5,289 bases of DNA from Oscillospiraceae bacterium (lineage in GTDB: Bacteria > Bacillota > Clostridia > Oscillospirales > Ruminococcaceae). This document shows, in pieces, positions 1 to 5,289 of the stretch (position 1 is the first letter of the stretch; every line of letters begins with the position of its first letter). The stretch covers positions 1-5,289 of the forward strand of contig JAFUWP010000395.1 of the NCBI GenBank assembly GCA_017483405.1, in the 5' to 3' direction. The translations under genes and the position numbers were made by a program. The notes below the pieces were generated by a model. It saw nothing but the letters and a program-made list of their open reading frames with translations, searched no databases and was not told where the DNA came from.

Positions 1-381
1 GGTAATCATCAGACTTGTCAAATCATGTGGAAAATCAGGATTTTCGCCGAGAATCAGAATATTATCATCCACCGGAAGAATTGTCCGGTAAGCGGAATCA
101 TCCCATATTCCGCCGGCATAGCAAAGCCCTTTGCGGTCAACGGAATAGCGTCCGAACCAGCACCCGATGGCATAACTTATCAGAGATTTGATTTCTCTCT
201 GCAAATCGGCCTTTCTGACAGTGATGCCTTTATCATCCACATCAGGGGAAAGCTCCTTCTGCAATCCGTAGCGTTCAATAAAAATCCGGTTGAGTTCTTC
301 TTCATTGGCTTTCAGTCTGCTGAAACGCTGTTGACATGCCTGTTCCCATTGCTGATAGTTATCGGAAATGCGCCTTGCCAT
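1..381 (-). CDS. PglX-like (BREX) C-terminal region protein, separately initiated, cut by left window edge
   Basis: The frame is open from the ATG at 379-381 to the left edge (127 codons, no stop), so the 3' end is missing. The product starts MARRISDNYQQW and then carries the block NEEELNRIF at about residues 26-34, followed by YGLQKEL, ITVRKADLQREIKSLISYA (53-71), GCWFGRYSVD and YAGGIWD. From memory, this order matches the region behind the methyltransferase domain of BREX-1 PglX, where segments like NEEELNRIFI, YGLQDELTPEV, VRKADL..DI.S.ISYAVGC.FGRYSLD and YAGGEWD occur. PglX is the adenine-specific DNA methyltransferase that marks host DNA in BREX defence. Here the NPPY-type methyltransferase domain is absent: a different gene ends 25 nt upstream, and AGGAGG stands 5-6 nt before the ATG, so this is translated as its own protein. 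Possible readings are a split or accessory PglX specificity subunit, a truncated remnant, or a part used in allele exchange. Family likeness is fairly sure; function is not. Confidence 0.75.
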   Translation of the reverse strand, partial: MARRISDNYQQWEQACQQRFSRLKANEEELNRIFIERYGLQKELSPDVDDKGITVRKADLQREIKSLISYAIGCWFGRYSVDRKGLCYAGGIWDDSAYRTILPVDDNILILGENPDFPHDLTSLMIT

Positions 382-386
382 AAAAA

Positions 387-393
387 TCCTCCT
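387..393 (-). promoter_or_regulatory. Ribosome binding site of the PglX-like ORF
   Basis: The minus strand reads AGGAGGATTTTTATG. This near-perfect Shine-Dalgarno at good spacing fixes the start at 381. It argues that the fragment is a translated gene and not just a piece of a frameshifted longer one. Confidence 0.85.
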
Positions 394-406
394 GCCGTAT
401 GATAAA

Positions 407-1498
407 TCAGGAATATTCCGAAGTGACCTGAAAATATTCTTCCAGACAAAAACCGCTGTGATAAATTTTATCAGCCCAGTCTTTTCCCACATAGCGGATA
501 TGCCATGATTCGTATTTATAGCCGGTAAATTGTTCTTTATCGCGCGGAAAACGTACAATAAAGCCGAACCGCCATGCATTTTCCTCCAGCCATACGGCTT
601 CGGGCGTATCATTGAAGGCATCCCCAGGCCAGTTGACATCAATCACCATGCCCGTTTGATGTTCGGAATATCCTGCTCTTGCGGAAAAGCGGTCAGCTTC
701 TTCTTTTCCGTAATCACTGCAATAATCATCATACAGATAGACCTGTGTATCATAAGACCGGAAATCCGAATGTGAAAACAGATACAATCCGGCTTCTTCG
801 GATGCGGCCGCTCTCAGAGCAGAAAAAGCTTCTTCTGTTTCGGGAGTCATGCCGTGAGGATTGTAATCAGACGGCAGAGGATAAGTTTTATTCACCAGCA
901 TGATGTCATTGACATAAGTGATGCCGCCGATAACCTGTATATCTTCGCGGACTCCGGAAACTTCCTGAACGGGGTCACAGAGGATATGTTCCGGCTGAGG
1001 GAGTTCTTCATCTTCGGGATATACCTTGACGGTGATTTCTGCGGAGACATCCGGATTGCTGACGGAAATTACTCTGATAACGCACTCCCCTGCCCCGATG
1101 GGTGAAATTCTGCCGTTTTCGTCAACTCTGGCAACGGAGGAATCAGAAGATTCCCATACTGCTGACAAATCGAGTGCATCCGCCGGCGACATGCGGACAG
1201 CCGGAATGATGTCTTCATCATCCGTATGCATGAAGGCTCTGTAAAAGCTCAGGGAAATATCTGTCACTGTTCCTTCCGGAAGTTCCGTTTCCGTAACGGT
1301 TTCGGAAGTTGGTTCTTCTGTTGTTTCGGGGATTTGTGATTCTGATTCGACAGCCGTTTCCGCGATGAGAACTTCCTCAGTTTCGGGACTGCCGGATTTT
1401 CTGATTATCAGCAGAATTCCGAGAATCAGACATAAAAATACTGCTATGATAAGCAGAACGGAAAGTAGATGCTTTTGTTGCTTTTTTGATTTTCTCAT
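407..1498 (-). CDS. Membrane-anchored VanY-family D,D-carboxypeptidase-like protein with Ig-like (Big_2) domain
   Basis: This is a likely zinc-dependent D-alanyl-D-alanine carboxypeptidase (peptidase M15B/VanY family) acting on peptidoglycan stem peptides outside the membrane. The 363-residue product has a basic start (MRKSKKQQK), one hydrophobic segment at about 11-33 (signal anchor) and a Glu/Thr/Ser-rich linker at about 36-75. A Big_2-type Ig fold follows at about 78-160 (SPADALDLSAVWESSDSSVA, then GAGECVIRV), and the VanY domain lies at about 190-350. In the VanY domain I see FRSYDTQ, SEHQTGMVIDV (H280 and D287 as zinc ligands, H-x6-D) and YESWHIRYVG (E330 catalytic, H333 zinc), so the active site looks intact. 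An ATG 18 nt upstream (1514-1516) is also in frame, but it has no Shine-Dalgarno and lies only about 8 nt from the predicted transcript start. The ATG at 1496-1498 has AGGAAGG 6 nt before it and is chosen. It is the first gene of its transcript; the PglX-like ORF follows after 25 nt. The exact substrate (D,D- versus L,D-peptide) is not readable from sequence. Confidence 0.88.
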   Translation of the reverse strand: MRKSKKQQKHLLSVLLIIAVFLCLILGILLIIRKSGSPETEEVLIAETAVESESQIPETTEEPTSETVTETELPEGTVTDISLSFYRAFMHTDDEDIIPAVRMSPADALDLSAVWESSDSSVARVDENGRISPIGAGECVIRVISVSNPDVSAEITVKVYPEDEELPQPEHILCDPVQEVSGVREDIQVIGGITYVNDIMLVNKTYPLPSDYNPHGMTPETEEAFSALRAAASEEAGLYLFSHSDFRSYDTQVYLYDDYCSDYGKEEADRFSARAGYSEHQTGMVIDVNWPGDAFNDTPEAVWLEENAWRFGFIVRFPRDKEQFTGYKYESWHIRYVGKDWADKIYHSGFCLEEYFQVTSEYS

Positions 1499-1504
1499 GT
1501 ACGA

Positions 1505-1511
1505 CCTTCCT
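1505..1511 (-). promoter_or_regulatory. Ribosome binding site deciding the VanY-family start
   Basis: AGGAAGG on the minus strand lies 6 nt before the ATG at 1496-1498. No comparable motif precedes the alternative ATG at 1514-1516. Confidence 0.75.
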
Positions 1512-1530
1512 GTCATTGTTTCATGATTCT

Positions 1531-1560
1531 ATTATAGCACAGAACCCTCACCGGAGTCAA
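1531..1560 (-). promoter_or_regulatory. Sigma-A promoter with extended -10 for the VanY-family gene
   Basis: On the minus strand, -35 TTGACT is at 1555-1560 and -10 TATAAT at 1531-1536, with an 18-nt spacer. TGC directly before the -10 gives an extended -10 (TGnTATAAT), which compensates for the slightly long spacer. The predicted transcript start is near 1524, giving a leader of about 26 nt to the chosen start codon. The promoter sits just behind the terminator of the preceding flavin reductase gene, so this is an independent transcription unit. Confidence 0.85.
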
Positions 1561-1583
1561 GATACTTTCTTTCAGGAGAAACA

Positions 1584-1619
1584 GAAATCAGCCGTATCTT
1601 ATGAGATACAGCTGATTTC
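1584..1619 (-). terminator. Hairpin terminator after the flavin reductase gene
   Basis: Two 16-nt arms (1584-1599 and 1604-1619) pair around a 4-nt loop, starting 16 nt after the flavin reductase stop. One position (1593/1610) is C-A in plus-strand RNA but a G-U wobble in minus-strand RNA, so the hairpin is intact only for minus-strand transcription. The minus-strand tail is only moderately T-rich (TGTTTCTCC), and there is an A-run before the stem. The plus strand has a T7 run 5-6 nt beyond the stem, so it may work weakly in both directions. Confidence 0.75.
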
Positions 1620-1634
1620 CGCATTTTTTTCATA

Positions 1635-2219
1635 TCAGCCTGCCGATGCAGACTTCATCATTTCTTTGCCAGCATTCCAAGCCTGTCCGACTTTTTCGCC
1701 GGTTGCATAATAGCCGGACTGGAACTGGTCAAAAATCAGGGCATTAAGTTTAGAAGGGTCAATCTTGCCGTTTTCGGAAAGAACGGATTCTTCCGCACTG
1801 ACGTTAACGATTTTCCCGATAACTGCATAAATATTTTCAGTTTCCACGACTTCTGCGAATTCACATTCGAGTGCTACGGGGAATTCTGTAATCACGGGCG
1901 CATTGACATGAGCACTTTTTTCGGCATGATAGCCAGATTTTGCGAACTTATCGGGCATTTTGTTTCCGGTTGCGATTCCGAAGAAATCCGCGCCTTCGAT
2001 ATGTGCCTTATCTGCGATGCTGACGGTAAAAGCCTTAGTTTTGAAAATATTCTGTGTTGTTTTATGGTCTTTGTCGATAATCAGAGCGACTTTATCCATC
2101 GCGCAGACAGTACCCCATGCGGCATTCATGACATTGACGACATCATTTTCATCGTAAGCGGCAATCATCAGCACGGGCATCGGAAATAACGCCGGCTGTA
2201 CGCCCAAATCTTTTCTCAT
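1635..2219 (-). CDS. Flavin reductase family protein (flavoredoxin-like, FMN-binding)
   Basis: A 194-residue cytosolic protein of the flavin reductase/flavoredoxin family (DIM6/NTAB-type split-barrel FMN-binding fold), at the usual full length. The N-terminal strand LFPMPVLMIAAYD and the segment NVMNAAWGTVCAMDKVALII (29-48), followed by HKTTQNIFKTKAFTVSIAD (52-70), form the typical flavin-binding core. IGKIVNV (134-140) and the C-terminal YYATGEKVGQAW (170-181) are also family-typical. Members bind FMN and either reduce flavins with NAD(P)H or pass electrons in anaerobic redox chains; which of these applies cannot be read here. The start is fixed by AAGGAGG at 2229-2235, 9 nt upstream. It lies 59 nt after the zinc-ribbon ORF and may share its strong promoter. 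A 16-bp hairpin follows the stop. Confidence 0.9.
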   Translation of the reverse strand: MRKDLGVQPALFPMPVLMIAAYDENDVVNVMNAAWGTVCAMDKVALIIDKDHKTTQNIFKTKAFTVSIADKAHIEGADFFGIATGNKMPDKFAKSGYHAEKSAHVNAPVITEFPVALECEFAEVVETENIYAVIGKIVNVSAEESVLSENGKIDPSKLNALIFDQFQSGYYATGEKVGQAWNAGKEMMKSASAG

Positions 2220-2228
2220 AAAAATAAT

Positions 2229-2235
2229 CCTCCTT
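2229..2235 (-). promoter_or_regulatory. Ribosome binding site of the flavin reductase gene
   Basis: AAGGAGG on the minus strand lies 9 nt before the ATG at 2217-2219 and supports that start. Confidence 0.8.
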
Positions 2236-2255
2236 GATAATAACTAAATATAATA

Positions 2256-2272
2256 CTGACAGAAACTATCAG
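2256..2272 (-). other. Short hairpin between zinc-ribbon ORF and flavin reductase gene
   Basis: The minus-strand RNA CTGATAG-TTT-CTGTCAG folds into a 7-bp stem with one G-U wobble, 6 nt after the zinc-ribbon stop. It is preceded by an A-run and followed by TATTATATTTAG. This could be a leaky terminator or a processing site that sets the flavin reductase level. The tail is not a clean T-run, so strong termination is unlikely. The same AT-rich stretch could hold a weak -10 (TATTAT or TATATT), but I see no convincing -35. Confidence 0.35.
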
Positions 2273-2278
2273 ATTTTT

Positions 2279-2503
2279 TCAGGCAATGGCTTCGGTCATT
2301 TTTCTTTTCTGACCTCTACACTGATAATGATGCAGTGTTCCGCTGTAGATTCCCCAGTAAAACACACTGCGGCATCTGTTATTTTTGCAGTGATAATATT
2401 TTGTAGGTTCTTCCCACACGCTCTGCGTATCGAAAGCCGGAAATTCTGCGAGCTGAGTATTTCCGCAGTCAGGGCAGGCGGTACAATATTTCTTTTCTTT
2501 CAT
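2279..2503 (-). CDS. Small zinc-ribbon-like protein, unknown function
   Basis: A 74-residue protein that I do not recognise as a named family. It holds two cysteine knuckles, C10-x2-C13 (CPDCGN) and C39-x4-C44 (HCKNNRC), about 25 residues apart. This resembles a zinc ribbon, although the second knuckle is wider than the classic C-x2-C. Extra cysteines are C7 and C62, and H38 could also bind metal. The C-terminus is basic (CRGQKRK), which would allow nucleic-acid contact, but that is inference. No signal peptide or membrane segment is seen, so it should be cytosolic. The start at 2501-2503 has GGGGGA 6 nt upstream, a passable Shine-Dalgarno. It is the first gene after a perfect-consensus promoter, which makes a real gene much more likely than a chance frame. 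The flavin reductase gene follows after 59 nt. Confidence 0.7.
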   Translation of the reverse strand: MKEKKYCTACPDCGNTQLAEFPAFDTQSVWEEPTKYYHCKNNRCRSVFYWGIYSGTLHHYQCRGQKRKMTEAIA

Positions 2504-2509
2504 AACAAG

Positions 2510-2515
2510 TCCCCC
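2510..2515 (-). promoter_or_regulatory. G-rich ribosome binding site of the zinc-ribbon ORF
   Basis: GGGGGA on the minus strand lies 6 nt before the ATG. It departs from AGGAGG but can still pair with the anti-Shine-Dalgarno through G-U pairs. It is the only purine-rich site in front of this start. Confidence 0.5.
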
Positions 2516-2572
2516 ATATATTTTTCTTTTATGATTTCAAGCCTGACGGATAAAATACATGACTGTAGTATT

Positions 2573-2601
2573 ATTATAACTCTGATTTGTGTTTTTGTCA
2601 A
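2573..2601 (-). promoter_or_regulatory. Perfect-consensus sigma-A promoter for the zinc-ribbon / flavin reductase unit
   Basis: On the minus strand, -35 TTGACA (2596-2601) and -10 TATAAT (2573-2578) are separated by exactly 17 nt, matching the consensus at all 12 positions. A/T-rich DNA directly upstream (about 2602-2629, with A and T runs) resembles an UP element. The predicted transcript start is near 2566, giving a leader of about 60 nt before the zinc-ribbon start. I see no obvious operator palindrome overlapping the core. Confidence 0.92.
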
Positions 2602-2645
2602 TAATTGTTTAAAACTTTTTGAAAAAACTGTTGATTTGCACAAAA

Positions 2646-2678
2646 ATCAAGAGCGATTTCTGGGCAAGATTTCTTGAT
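2646..2678. repeat. Imperfect inverted repeat upstream of the zinc-ribbon promoter
   Basis: ATCAAGA (2646-2652) and TCTTGAT (2672-2678) are perfect 7-nt inverted arms around a 19-nt spacer. A second small inverted pair, TTGATTT and AAATCAA, overlaps the left arm. It sits about 45 nt beyond the -35 box, in the gap between the aldo/keto reductase terminator and the promoter. It could be a regulator site or simply chance in AT-rich DNA. Confidence 0.3.
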
Positions 2679-2702
2679 GCAAACTGAAAATCAGATATTA
2701 TA

Positions 2703-2735
2703 AAACCGCCTTTTGCATGACACACAAGGCGGTTT
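2703..2735 (-). terminator. Rho-independent terminator of the SDR-LysR-AKR operon
   Basis: The 10-nt arms AAACCGCCTT and AAGGCGGTTT (2703-2712 and 2726-2735) flank a 13-nt loop, starting 14 nt after the aldo/keto reductase stop. The minus-strand RNA continues GGTTTTATAATAT, a T-rich tail directly at the stem base. This is the expected end of the operon. Confidence 0.85.
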
Positions 2736-2749
2736 CTGATTTTCTGATA

Positions 2750-3712
2750 TTACAGCGCACCCACAATTTTATGCGGCAGATAACATTCTTCCAGATAAGA
2801 AATATCTTCTTCCGAAAGCTTAATCTGAAAGGCATTGGCAATATCATCAAAATATTTTGGCTTGGTTGCGCCGATAATCGGAGAGGCAACACCTTTCGCC
2901 CAGAGCCATGCAACAGCAATCTGCGACATCGAGACATGATAGGTTTCAGCAAGTTCTGCGACACGCTTGACAATCTGCATATCCTGTTCCTGCGTACTGT
3001 CATATTTGGAAACGGCAACTTTATCCGTCTGACTGCGTTTAGAATCTGTTTTCCATTCCGGACGGCTCAGTCTTCCGGCGGCAAGCGGGCTGTAAGGTGT
3101 CAGCGAAACGCCGTACTGCTGACAAATCGGAATCATTTCGCGTTCATCCTCGCGATACAGGAGGTTATAGTGATTCTGCATAGAAATAAACTTTGTCCAG
3201 CCGTTTTTCTCGGCCGCGAACTGCATATTCATGAACTGATAGCCATACATTGCGGATGCGCCCAGAGCACGGACTTTTCCGGCTTTCACGAGGCTGTCGA
3301 GCGTTTCCATGGTTTCCTCAATCGGCGTATCATAATCGAAACGATGAATGATATACAAATCGATATAATCCGTGCCGAGCCGTTTGAGAGAGTCTTCTAC
3401 AGAATTCAGAATACCCTGTTTTGAGAGTTTTCCTTCATTGAAATATACTTTTGTTGCGATAACAACTTTATCACGGGCGATATTTTCGCGGATGGCTCTG
3501 CCGAGAAATTCCTCACTTGTTCCATGAGAATAGACATTTGCAGTATCGAAGAAATTAATTCCCAAATCGAGGGCTTTTCTGACCATGACAGCACTGTCCT
3601 GATAGTTTAGAGTCCACTGATGAAAATCTTCTGACGGAACGCCGAAACTCATGCATCCTACACTGAGTTTGGAAATTTCGATTTCTGATGTGCCTAACTT
3701 GGTATATTCCAT
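2750..3712 (-). CDS. Aldo/keto reductase (NADPH-dependent oxidoreductase)
   Basis: A full-length 320-residue cytosolic (beta/alpha)8-barrel oxidoreductase that reduces aldehydes or ketones, normally with NADPH; the substrate is unknown. The catalytic tetrad is complete: D56 and Y61 in NFFDTANVYSHG, K88 in IATKVY, and H123 in YIIHRFD. Other family marks are LGTSEIEISKLSVGCMSFG at the N-terminus, SMQNHYNLLYRE (177-188), TPYSPLAAGRLSRP (205-218) and the C-terminal cofactor-binding stretch SPIIGATKPKYFDDI (277-291). The layout resembles the YajO-like, single-domain bacterial AKRs. The Shine-Dalgarno AAAGGA (3725-3730) lies 12 nt before the ATG, which is rather far; an ATG nearer to it is out of frame. 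It follows the LysR-type gene after 34 nt, with no room for a separate terminator and no clear promoter, so it is probably the last gene of the operon. Confidence 0.93.
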   Translation of the reverse strand: MEYTKLGTSEIEISKLSVGCMSFGVPSEDFHQWTLNYQDSAVMVRKALDLGINFFDTANVYSHGTSEEFLGRAIRENIARDKVVIATKVYFNEGKLSKQGILNSVEDSLKRLGTDYIDLYIIHRFDYDTPIEETMETLDSLVKAGKVRALGASAMYGYQFMNMQFAAEKNGWTKFISMQNHYNLLYREDEREMIPICQQYGVSLTPYSPLAAGRLSRPEWKTDSKRSQTDKVAVSKYDSTQEQDMQIVKRVAELAETYHVSMSQIAVAWLWAKGVASPIIGATKPKYFDDIANAFQIKLSEEDISYLEECYLPHKIVGAL

Positions 3713-3746
3713 AATAAAAAATCATCCTTTCGTAAAATAATAATTA

Positions 3747-4619
3747 TCAGAACTGATTCTTCAGGATTTCAGTAAACAGTTCTGTATGCTTGGAAGGTAT
3801 ATCGGCTTTCATAAAAGCGCAGTATCTCCTGATAACAGGTTTTCCGTTCCGCAGGAGCTTGATTGCCTGTACTGCGGAAGGGAGTGTATCTTTATTTCCT
3901 TCAATTGGCAGAAAGCCTTTCCCCTGAATGACCTGCATCTGTGCATCATCAAGATATTCCGTGAAAATAATTTCGCTCTGAAAGCCTAAATCATTAAGAT
4001 AAAAATTTCTTTCTGTTTCCTGCTGATTTTCCGAAGAAAGCAGAATCAAAGGCAGATTTTTCAAATCACTGATTTCGGCTTCATCGAGCTGGGCGAGCGG
4101 ACTGTTTGCCGAAATTTCGGCATAATATTCCCGTATCTCCAGAACGATATTGATATATTCATCTGAAAAGGCGCGTCTCTGGTCATTCAGGACAATATCA
4201 AGCGCATCATTCCGGAGCATCGCGTATAGAGCATCATGATTCCCGTGAATGACTTCTACTGATACATCCGGAAACTGTGCTGTAAATGCAGAAACCGCAT
4301 TCTGAAACTCACTTCCGCCATAGCCTTTGAGCACACCAATCCGGAGAAATTCGCCGTGATTTCCGCTGATACGCTGTAATTCACGGCAGATTGCATCATA
4401 ATCGGAAACGAGTATCAGACTTTTTTTATAAAAATACTCTCCTGCTTCGGTGAGGGTAAAACTTCGTTTTTTACGGTTCAGGAGCGTGACACCGAGTTCA
4501 TCTTCAAGAGCCTTGATTTGCTGGGAAATCGCCGACTGCGAAATGAAATGTGCTTCTGCGGCGGCGGTGAAACTGCCGAATTTCACCACTGACTGAAAAT
4601 ATCTGATTTGTTTGAGCAT
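3747..4619 (-). CDS. LysR-type transcriptional regulator
   Basis: A 290-residue DNA-binding regulator at the usual LTTR length. The N-terminal winged helix-turn-helix spans about 1-60 and is typical: FGSFTAAAEAHFISQSAISQ (14-33) contains the turn and recognition helix, followed by ALEDELGVTLLNRKKRSFTLTEAG. A linker helix runs to about 88, and a periplasmic-binding-protein-like effector domain from about 91 (FLRIGVLKGYGG) to the end. The ligand is unknown. The ATG comes 2 nt after the dehydrogenase stop (TAATTATG) and has no Shine-Dalgarno of its own, so translation is probably coupled to the upstream gene. Being sandwiched co-directionally between two reductases, instead of divergent from its target, suggests it controls its own operon. 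The operon promoter lies outside the window, so no operator can be assessed. Confidence 0.93.
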   Translation of the reverse strand: MLKQIRYFQSVVKFGSFTAAAEAHFISQSAISQQIKALEDELGVTLLNRKKRSFTLTEAGEYFYKKSLILVSDYDAICRELQRISGNHGEFLRIGVLKGYGGSEFQNAVSAFTAQFPDVSVEVIHGNHDALYAMLRNDALDIVLNDQRRAFSDEYINIVLEIREYYAEISANSPLAQLDEAEISDLKNLPLILLSSENQQETERNFYLNDLGFQSEIIFTEYLDDAQMQVIQGKGFLPIEGNKDTLPSAVQAIKLLRNGKPVIRRYCAFMKADIPSKHTELFTEILKNQF

Positions 4620-4621
4620 AA

Positions 4622-5289
4622 TTATTCTGTTACATCAGTAGATGCGGCGAGTTCTGTCTGAGTCTTATAATCGGCTACACGTTCTTCAAGTCTCTGAATG
4701 GTCGCCGTCAATGCCTGAGAACCGAGCACCATTCTGAGGGGAGCAGATTCTTTTTCAGCACTTTCGATAATACGGGATGCCATTTTTATCGGGTCACCAG
4801 GGGCAAGTCCCTTTGACGGGTCGAGCATATTCAAAAAGCCGTGAACATGGTCATATTCTGGCATCAGATTCGCAACGTGCGCCGAACCGTATCGGAATTC
4901 CGTTCTTGCACCACCTGGCTCAACGATTGTGATGCCGATATTGAATTTCGCAACTTCCTGCGCTACGGATTCGCAGAAACCTTCAATTCCGAACTTTGTG
5001 GCATGATACATGGAATTAGCAGGAAAAGCCACCTGACTGCCATAACTCGAAATCTGGATGATGCGTCCGCGGCCCTGTTTTCTCAGATAAGGCAGACTGT
5101 CGCGGATTATCATAATCGAGCCGGTAAGATTAGTATCCAGAATTTTCTGAATATTTTGATAATCCAGTTCTTCAGCCGCGCCGAAAAGTCCATAGCCGGC
5201 ATTATTGACAATCACATCAATCGTTCCGTGTTTTTCAAACATTTCGGGGATGAAGCTGTGGATGCGTTCAAAATCAGTAACATCGAGAA
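4622..5289 (-). CDS. Short-chain dehydrogenase/reductase (SDR), N-terminus beyond right window edge
   Basis: A classical SDR oxidoreductase, cytosolic and NAD(P)-dependent, with unknown substrate. The frame is open to the right edge: before the internal Met at 5240-5242 the codons read LDVTDFERIHSFIPE, family-like sequence, so that Met is not the start. The true start and the TGxxxGIG cofactor loop lie outside. In the 221 complete visible residues I see LDVTD (1-5), VNNAGYG (27-33), the helix Asn in DTNLTG, the catalytic Ser in IQISSYGS (S81) and YHATKFG (Y94, K98), followed by VEPGGARTEF. The C-terminal part (PIKMASRI, APLRMVLGSQAL) is that of the roughly 280-residue SDRs. Only about 55-60 residues should be missing. 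It ends 2 nt before the LysR-type start and should be an upstream, perhaps first, gene of the operon. Confidence 0.92.
   Translation of the reverse strand, partial: LDVTDFERIHSFIPEMFEKHGTIDVIVNNAGYGLFGAAEELDYQNIQKILDTNLTGSIMIIRDSLPYLRKQGRGRIIQISSYGSQVAFPANSMYHATKFGIEGFCESVAQEVAKFNIGITIVEPGGARTEFRYGSAHVANLMPEYDHVHGFLNMLDPSKGLAPGDPIKMASRIIESAEKESAPLRMVLGSQALTATIQRLEERVADYKTQTELAASTDVTE

Noticed and set aside
25..402. 125-codon plus-strand open frame at the left end
   Set aside because: It lies antisense to the PglX-like frame, which has a strong ribosome site and family motifs; the plus-strand product has no recognisable features.
1499..1516. Six extra N-terminal codons of the VanY-family gene from an upstream ATG
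   Set aside because: No Shine-Dalgarno before that ATG and only about 8 nt of leader from the predicted transcript start; the downstream ATG has AGGAAGG at 6 nt.
2537..2560. Seven-codon minus-strand upstream ORF in the zinc-ribbon leader
   Set aside because: No ribosome site, starts only about 6 nt after the predicted transcript start, and no run of regulatory codons; most likely chance.
2234..2677. 147-codon plus-strand frame covering the zinc-ribbon gene and its promoter
   Set aside because: It begins with a TTG codon, has no convincing ribosome site, runs antisense through the zinc-ribbon ORF and the consensus promoter, and reads like a chance AT-rich hydrophobic frame.
2717..3424. 235-codon plus-strand frame
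   Set aside because: Antisense shadow of the aldo/keto reductase, whose catalytic tetrad is complete on the other strand.
1..5289. Complete BREX locus, invertible pglX cassette, prophage, IS element, CRISPR array or RNA genes
   Set aside because: Apart from the PglX-like tail, I saw no other BREX gene, recombinase, transposase, long terminal inverted repeat, spacer-repeat pattern or tRNA/rRNA-like sequence in the window.

Overview
All supported genes in this window lie on the minus strand, so the text reads from high to low coordinates. The sequence is AT-leaning with textbook sigma-A promoters (TTGACA/TATAAT), purine-rich AGGAGG ribosome binding sites, short intergenic gaps and small co-directional gene groups. 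A VanY-type peptidase tethered by one membrane helix and carrying a bacterial Ig-like domain is also present. Together these suggest a low-to-moderate GC Gram-positive of the Firmicutes, probably a Clostridia member of the Ruminococcus/Oscillospiraceae kind. That placement is inferred from style and domain content, not from a database match.

Right end to about 2700: a short-chain dehydrogenase/reductase (cut by the window edge), a LysR-type regulator starting 2 nt after the dehydrogenase stop, and an aldo/keto reductase 34 nt further on. These read as one redox operon with its own regulator embedded in it. It is closed by a GC-rich hairpin with a T-rich tail at 2703-2735.

About 2602 to 1584: a perfect-consensus promoter with an AT-rich upstream tract drives a 74-residue zinc-ribbon-like protein that I do not recognise. 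It is followed 59 nt later by a flavin reductase (flavoredoxin-type) and a 16-bp hairpin terminator.

About 1560 to 1: an extended -10 promoter drives a membrane-anchored D,D-carboxypeptidase-like protein. Twenty-five nt after its stop, with a strong Shine-Dalgarno, begins a reading frame that runs off the left edge. Its first 127 residues strongly resemble the C-terminal half of PglX, the adenine methyltransferase of BREX phage-defence systems, but without any methyltransferase domain in front. This free-standing PglX tail is the most noteworthy item. The rest of the window is ordinary housekeeping or redox content, and I see no phage, IS, CRISPR, tRNA or rRNA sequence.
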